A stretch of 64,000 bases of DNA from Brugia malayi (taxonomy: Eukaryota; Nematoda; Chromadorea; Rhabditida; Onchocercidae). Positions 58,901 to 64,000 of this stretch are shown here, in pieces. The notes under the pieces are model-generated. The model saw only the letters and a program-made list of their open reading frames with translations. It ran no database searches and was not told the origin of the DNA. Made by a program: the position numbers and the translations under genes. The stretch spans positions 11,628,649-11,692,648 of the forward strand of contig NW_025062477.1 in the NCBI RefSeq assembly GCF_000002995.4, read 5' to 3'. The number at the start of each line of letters is the position of its first letter. The stretch's first letter is position 1.

Positions 58901-60339
58901 TATATAATTTTTTGTTCGACTTGTATCCATAATGGAAACTATATAAAGTTAATCAAAATAAGATAATCATTTTACTAAAATATTTCAATCAGTGTATCAA
59001 AACTAGTTATATTCTAACTTCATATGGTTTCCAGTTATTTCAGTTATTCTAACTTTATATAGAGCTGTTTAATAATTATTGTAATGATTTAGCAATATAT
59101 GCTTATTTCCTATTTATCATTTGCATATTTAGTCTAAATGGAATCAACATTTAATGCAATTCAAATTTATTTGAAAATTTCATGTTGATTTTGGCTTGCT
59201 ATATCATTTAAACAAGAAAATTCGAAATGTAAATTCCACATTTAACTTTTTTTTTTTTTAAATTCTTTTATTTAGGTTCCGGATGTCAATCGATCATTGC
59301 CATCACCATGTTCACCACCTGATCAGCGTAGGATATCTCAGTCAACATTTGATAATAAGCTATTACCAACTGCTGCACCTGCATATACACCTTCTCCGTT
59401 AAATGCTGCAGCAGTAGCAGCAGCAGCAGCAGCTGGAAATTTTCCGGCAGCTCTTGCTGCTGCAGCTGCTGCACAAACTGCAAATCCATTCCTTCTTGCT
59501 GCTGCATTAGGATTACAACAGCAGCAGCAACAGCAACAGCAGCAGCAACAGCAACAGCAGCAGCAATCACAAAATGCATCCATAGCATTTCCATGGATCA
59601 GTAATGCGCAGTCATTTACAGCGATGTTACCTTATCTTCAACATTTACAAGCTCAGGTGCAACAACAAGCACAAGCACAGGTGAAATTTTCAAATGATTC
59701 TGAACTAATAATAATTATCGTATGTTATTCAATCTATTGTTATTATCACCTTCAATCTTTTAAACTTTTAATATATAGGATTTTTTTTTTTTTATCAAGG
59801 TTTTATCATTTCAGGTTGCATTAGCACAACAAATAGCAGCACAACAAGCTGCAAATTTGCATCAACAATTCAAAACGGTTGCGGCAGCTGCAGCTGCTGC
59901 TGCTCATACTTCATTGATATCCCAACAGCAACAACAACAACAACAACAAGCACAACTACAGTCACATTGGTTGTCTCCTCCGCCATCTGTTCCACCTCAA
60001 ATTTCAGCTATAAGGCAGACAACAACCTGTCCGTCATCACCATTACTTCCAACAGGTGCTGAATCAACATCGTCATTATTGGAATTTACCGAATTGAATT
60101 CACAATCTCATCCTGAACCACAACCACCTTCACCTCCAGCATCATCCAGTTCATCGTTATATAATGATGAAAAACAGCAACAACAACAGCAACAACTATC
60201 ACAACAACAACAACAACAGCATTTTTTGTTTAATGAAGATTTAATGATTGATTCATTAATGGTGGAACGAAAAGATTTATCTGAAAAAGAAAGTATTGCT
60301 GTTGCCGTTTTAGCTGGTATGGCTGCTTGTCAACGATAG
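40081..60339 (+). CDS. Divergent TALE-class homeodomain protein with poly-Ala/poly-Gln tail
   Basis: A nuclear DNA-binding factor. Six exons join in phase: 40081-40200, 41980-42084, 45576-45762, 58607-58758, 59276-59680 and 59815-60339, giving 497 residues. An in-frame TAA lies just before the ATG. The homeodomain covers about 29-91: AMLDAWLAMHGDN (Leu16, Trp19, Leu20), then LYPCREEKERLA with the extra loop residues of the TALE class, and VNRWFANRRRKQTKRR as recognition helix, with Trp48, Phe49, Asn51, Arg53 and Ala at position 50, as in IRX and MKX. The intron between Gln44 and Val45 is a classic homeobox site. No PBC, MEIS or IRO box is seen and the N-terminal arm is not basic, so I assign no family. 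Residues 189-497 hold Ala runs, mixed CAA/CAG Gln runs and Pro/Ser stretches, typical of regulatory domains, and a conserved-looking end, ESIAVAVLAGMAACQR. Intron 3 is 12.8 kb. Confidence 0.87.
40776..41055. repeat. Degenerate GAT/GATAAT repeat
   Basis: Nearly 280 bases of GATGAT, GATAAT and GTTGAT units with substitutions. It reads as Met/Ile or Asp runs in the three + frames and is not coding. Confidence 0.9.
43402..43427. repeat. GAT trinucleotide run
   Basis: Eight to nine GAT units in the second intron of the homeobox gene. Confidence 0.9.
45763..58606. other. Third intron of the homeobox gene, 12.8 kb
   Basis: It starts with GTTAGTG and ends in GATATTTTAG. Many poly-T tracts of 12 or more, AG runs (49608, 52910, 57289) and a hairpin-like AAAACAGG ... 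CCTGTTTT near 53352-53378 are present. I saw no exon with homology. Room for enhancers or nested non-coding genes is large, but nothing specific can be shown. Confidence 0.7.
59409..59482 (+). repeat. Poly-alanine coding repeats
   Basis: GCA/GCT-rich runs encode AAAVAAAAAAG and, after NFPA, ALAAAAAAA. They lie in the fifth exon of the homeobox gene. Confidence 0.9.
59515..59566 (+). repeat. Poly-glutamine coding repeat
   Basis: About 17 consecutive Gln codons with CAG and CAA mixed, which limits slippage. Further Gln runs lie near 59922-59950 and 60175-60222 in the last exon. Confidence 0.95.
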
Positions 60340-60758
60340 ACAAAACGGGATTATTTTTCTGCTTCAGTTTCTTTGTTTATCTTTTGTTTTATTTTCTAAT
60401 CACACATCATATGACATAAATCCAATGACCAAAGTATCAATCATTCTAACACATTCAAATGTTGAAAACTTTATGAATTTTTGCATTTTAATTATTTTTT
60501 ATCATTGTGAAATTGGAAGTATAATTCTTTTTTTAATTCTAATTTTTAATCATTTCAAGTTCAAAAAATTTTAAATGATGTTATTGGATTTTAGATCATG
60601 TTGAAATTCCAGATACTGAGGATTGGTTTTTTTTTTTGTTCACTTCTGTAAGAGATATTTTTTAATTGTATTCAGTTAACAAAGTGAAGACTGAAAATTT
60701 TTATTCCTCATGTTAGCTTATGTATATAAAATAAGACAAAAAAAAAAAAAAAACTATG

Positions 60759-60764
60759 AATAAA
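60759..60764 (+). other. Candidate polyadenylation signal AATAAA
   Basis: Lies 420 bases after the TAG of the homeobox gene; ACTATGAATAAAAATAAC context. Confidence 0.45.
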
Positions 60765-63029
60765 AATAACATGATATGTTAATGATGATATGATAGTTAT
60801 ATGTTTTATATATATATATATATAAAATTTATAACTTTTATTGACTACCTTAGTGTTATTAATTTGATTGTTTTACTGATTGATCTTTAATATCGAGAAA
60901 CGGTTTCATCATACTTTGCATATATTTTATATTTTCTTTTTTTTTTTCTCATTTTTTTCCTTTTGAATGAATGTCTTATTTGTCAAAATTCTCTTTTCCT
61001 TCTTCCTTCTCTTTTTTTTTTTCATCTATTTATAGCATTGAATGCTTGAGAAAAAAAAAAATGGTGCATAAACGGTAACCAATTACCTGTACATATAGAA
61101 ATAATTGGCCGTTTCATTTTGGTTTTCGGGTTTTATCTTCTTTTTTTTTTTTTTATTTGTCATTTAATTCATTTATTTTGTATGCACATAAGAAGTTACC
61201 TATATTAAGAGAATGTTAATGAATAAGATTGAAAGAAATGGAATTAATTGGAAAATTTCAATCAGATTTTCATATGTCCCATGAATAATAAATTAACAGA
61301 TTTTAACGAAATTTATTTTGGGTTATAAATGAGTAATACAACTTTCAATACTTGATTTGGCTTTTTTTTTTTTATTAGTAGCGGTAATCCTAGAACAATT
61401 GAAAAACTCATATTAGTGAGTTAAATCTGAACAAAAAAAAAAAAAAAAAAAGGAAGCCTGAATAAAAGTTAGAGAGGAGGAGGAAAAGTATTCGTGTCAT
61501 TTTTAACGGGGAAAAAGGGTTTTTTTGTTAAGGATTTTGAAAAAATTTGCTGGTTCATGAGAATTTAATCATTATGTTGAAGTGTAAAAAAAAAAAGTGA
61601 ATTGAAATGAAAGAATGAAAATATAATGCAAGAATTTTCTTCAACTTTTTTTTTTATTAAAAATGACAGAAGAAAGAGACACAAGAATTCATTGATTTCT
61701 TTTATCCATTGTTTGGTGTTTTCTTTTTTTAGTGTTTTGTATTTTTCATTTCTGTTATTCATGTTTCAAATATGAAAAGGAAAAAAAAATTTTGTGAATT
61801 TATTTGGCGTAATTGATGAACAGTTTTTTTTCTTATCTGACTTTGTACTATTTTGTTATATTCATTCAATACGGTGTCCCAAAATGTTTTCTTTTTTCGT
61901 CTTATTCTTTTGAATTTTCAATTGTTCAGTTATTTTCTCTTTACTTTTTCATTTATGTGAAATATAAAAAATTTTTAAATTTTACTCTTCAAATTTGTTT
62001 TGTACATATAGACATATACCATACATATATATATATATATAAAACATACATTGCAAGAAGCATACGAATAATTATGAAATAAAATACAGTTTTGTGATCT
62101 CAAAATGTATCTGTATTTTTGAGTGATTTCACGTGTTTTACGTGTAATACGTGGTATTACGATTGGTACAATGAATAATGAAAAAAACTGAAGAAAAAAA
62201 AAACGATAAAAATGGATGGTTTTAATTTTATGATAAAAATTCTTGGTGGAATTCTTCTTCACCTGTATTATTTCCTTTTTCTTTTTCTTTTGGTCCAATT
62301 TATGGTAAATTATAATCAAACTTTACAATGAATACTTTTTTTTTATACTTAACATCTTTATTTGATTATAATTGTTCCATTTTAATTTCACTTAATAAAG
62401 ATAAAAGTTATTCAATTTGCTATTACAATTGTATTAGGTGTAAGTGTATTAATAGAAAATGATAATGCATTATTGAGATAATAGTATGATAATAATGATA
62501 ATTTCATAAATAAAAAAGAACAAAAAGAGAAAGTCATTTCCACAATTTAAATATCAATTATAATTTATAGTGAATTTATTAAGTAATATTGCTAAAGTTG
62601 CCTGAATTTGTAGCTTACTAGTCACAACTAAGCTTTGTTTCTTTTCTTTTTCTAAATAATTAGTTTTAAGCTAATTTCGGTATGTGCTATTTAGTTATTA
62701 TTAAATTTCTCTCACATTCATTCATTATAATTTGTTAATTCTATAAATGATCGAATGCTTTATGATAATTTTATAATATAAATTTATTAATGTGGAATGA
62801 ATTTTTTTTCTTTCAAATTTCATATGATATTTGTATTATTCTGTGAAATTTGATAGATTAAAAGTGAGTTAATTAGAAAACAATTTTAATAATTTAATGA
62901 TACAAAATGAATTATTTGTTTGCTAATTGATAATGAATACAATATTGGGTAGAAATTTTTGAAAAATAATTAGGAAGTGAATTTATCATTCATTTTATCA
63001 TTTTGAATTATGATTTTGCTGCATTTTCT

Positions 63030-63530
63030 TTACAAATTATCGCGTGTTAGACGTAGTAGGTTACGTCTATTACACAATGAACAGAAGTGACTAAGCGATG
63101 TTTTTTTGCTACATCTTTTATAGGTCGTTACGTGATGTACGTACTAGGTTACATTTACTATCACAAATTATCACGTGTAGACGAACTGGGTTATCATTTA
63201 ATGAGCGGCGATAATTTTTGCTATATTTTCTACAAGTTTTTATGTGACGACGTACTAGGTCACATCTATAACCAGGAATTGTCACGTAGTACACGTGTTG
63301 GGTTACGTCTATTGTGTAACAGGTTCGGAAGTATCGTAACCAATAATTTTTACATTTTTTACAAATTATCACGTTCACATTTTTTTTCACTGAAGTTATC
63401 ACGCAGAGGTTTTTTTACAAGTCACGTTTTTTTTTCATTGTCTTTTTTTTGCAAATTATCATGATTTTTATTACATGTTTCGCAAATTATTATGTACACG
63501 TTGTAGACGTAATTGTCAGACGTCTATCAT
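63030..63530. repeat. Degenerate repeat cluster with ACGT cores
   Basis: Variants of ACAAATTATCACGTG, GACGTACTAGG and GGTTACGTCTATTA recur many times with changing spacing. More than a dozen ACGT tetramers fall in about 500 bases of otherwise AT-rich sequence. Imperfect copies of a longer unit start near 63030, 63120-63170 and 63235-63290. It lies directly upstream of the next gene's likely start. Confidence 0.7.
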
Positions 63531-63551
63531 CTACAAAAATGGGATATATCG

Positions 63552-63560
63552 TTTTTACAG
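63552..63560 (+). promoter_or_regulatory. Candidate trans-splice acceptor of the right-edge gene
   Basis: TTTTTACAG ends 38 bases before the ATG at 63599. Confidence 0.4.
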
Positions 63561-63598
63561 TATTTTTTGTGCATTTTGAGAAACGACTAATCATTTAT

Positions 63599-64000
63599 AT
63601 GGCAACGATAATACCAGGTGAAGCATCAGAAACGGATGATGATGATGATAATGATGGTGATAATAATGATTGTAATGATTACAATGAAAGTAACATGAGA
63701 CAAGCTGATAATAGTGAACAAAATGATGAAGAGATGAGGTTAAATATTATTTTGTTTAAATAAAAATTATTAGTTTTTTATTTAGTTTTATTTTAAACAA
63801 AAATAAAAAAATAAAAGATAATGTGGGACGATTGTTATATTACTAAATCAACTGTGAAATTATTTTTTAAAATACTATTTCGTAATTCCAGTGAAAAATT
63901 TGACGACAAAACTTTAAGAATTTTTGCTACTTCTTTCGTCATATGTAGTTTAACAATAATAATAATGATAATAATAATAATAGTAATAGCAATGACAATA
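63599..64000 (+). CDS. Start of an unrecognised gene: acidic N-terminus, hydrophobic segment (3' partial)
   Basis: Two exons fit in phase: 63599-63738, ending in AG|GTTAAA, and 63892 to the window edge after TAATTCCAG. The joined product begins MATIIPGEASETDDDDDNDG, stays acidic and Asn-rich to about residue 46, then SEKFDDKTLRIFATSFVICS leads into a hydrophobic stretch of Ile, Met, Val and Ala. This resembles a type II signal anchor behind a short cytosolic tail, as in many nematode surface enzymes, but no family can be named. Caution: the acidic part and the hydrophobic part both come partly from GAT and ATA/ATG simple repeats, which can mimic such features. The remaining exons would lie to the right of the window. 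Confidence 0.42.

Larger units (their letters stand above)
60340..63598. other. Intergenic region, 3.3 kb, ending in an ACGT-rich stretch
   Basis: The first part is the 3' UTR of the homeobox gene with AATAAA at 60759-60764. An AT run lies at about 60811-60824. From 62128 ACGT-containing motifs appear (CACGTG at 62130-62135, TAATAC-GTG-GTATTA at 62145-62159) and become dense from 63030. ORFs here have no homology. Confidence 0.6.

Noticed and set aside
59286..59594. Minus-strand ORFs rich in Val/Ala, Leu or Cys opposite the homeobox exon
   Set aside because: They are shadows of the Ala and Gln codon runs of the + strand exon, which has the right splice phase and protein context.
63087..63464. 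Overlapping ORFs on both strands of the ACGT-rich stretch
   Set aside because: Both are open only because stop codons are rarer in this repeat-like sequence; protein repeats mirror DNA repeats and no homology is seen.

Overview
The window looks like nuclear DNA of a nematode. It is very AT-rich, genes are split by many introns ending in TTTTCAG or TTTTTAG, and likely trans-splice acceptors lie 20-100 bases upstream of most start codons. The set of proteins fits: a short SECIS-binding protein reduced to its RNA-binding half is a known nematode peculiarity. Long introns, long intergenic stretches and many simple repeats suggest a parasitic clade III (filaria- or spirurid-like) genome, but this is inference. 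I rebuilt seven spliced genes by hand from homology, reading frame and splice phase. All seven lie on the + strand.

Layout: 277-4336, the 3' part of an unrecognised P/Q/N-rich protein with a Cys-bearing C-terminal half. 8187-10289, SBP2-like selenocysteine-insertion factor (L7Ae fold). 12176-14707, acyl-protein thioesterase (APT/LYPLA), with a GC-AG intron. 15412-20462, TM9SF4-type nonaspanin. 21958-25529, DNAJC22/wurst-like seven-pass protein whose J-like tail lacks HPD. 25530-40080, a 14.5-kb gene desert holding GT repeats, a 47-bp palindrome and a 1.2-kb GATA block. 40081-60339, a TALE-class homeobox gene with poly-Ala/poly-Gln C-terminal half and a 12.8-kb intron. 60340-63598, non-coding, ending in a stretch dense in ACGT motifs. 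63599 to the right edge, the likely first exons of another gene.

The thioesterase, nonaspanin and DNAJC22-like genes all act on membranes or membrane traffic (depalmitoylation, Golgi/endosome sorting, endocytosis). They sit head to tail with 0.7-1.5 kb gaps and each has a likely trans-splice acceptor, so a loose operon is possible but unproven. The homeobox gene is the contrast: small exons scattered over 20 kb, flanked by a desert, as expected for a developmentally regulated factor. No rRNA, credible tRNA, CRISPR array or intact transposon was seen. Exon limits come from sequence reading only, without transcripts.
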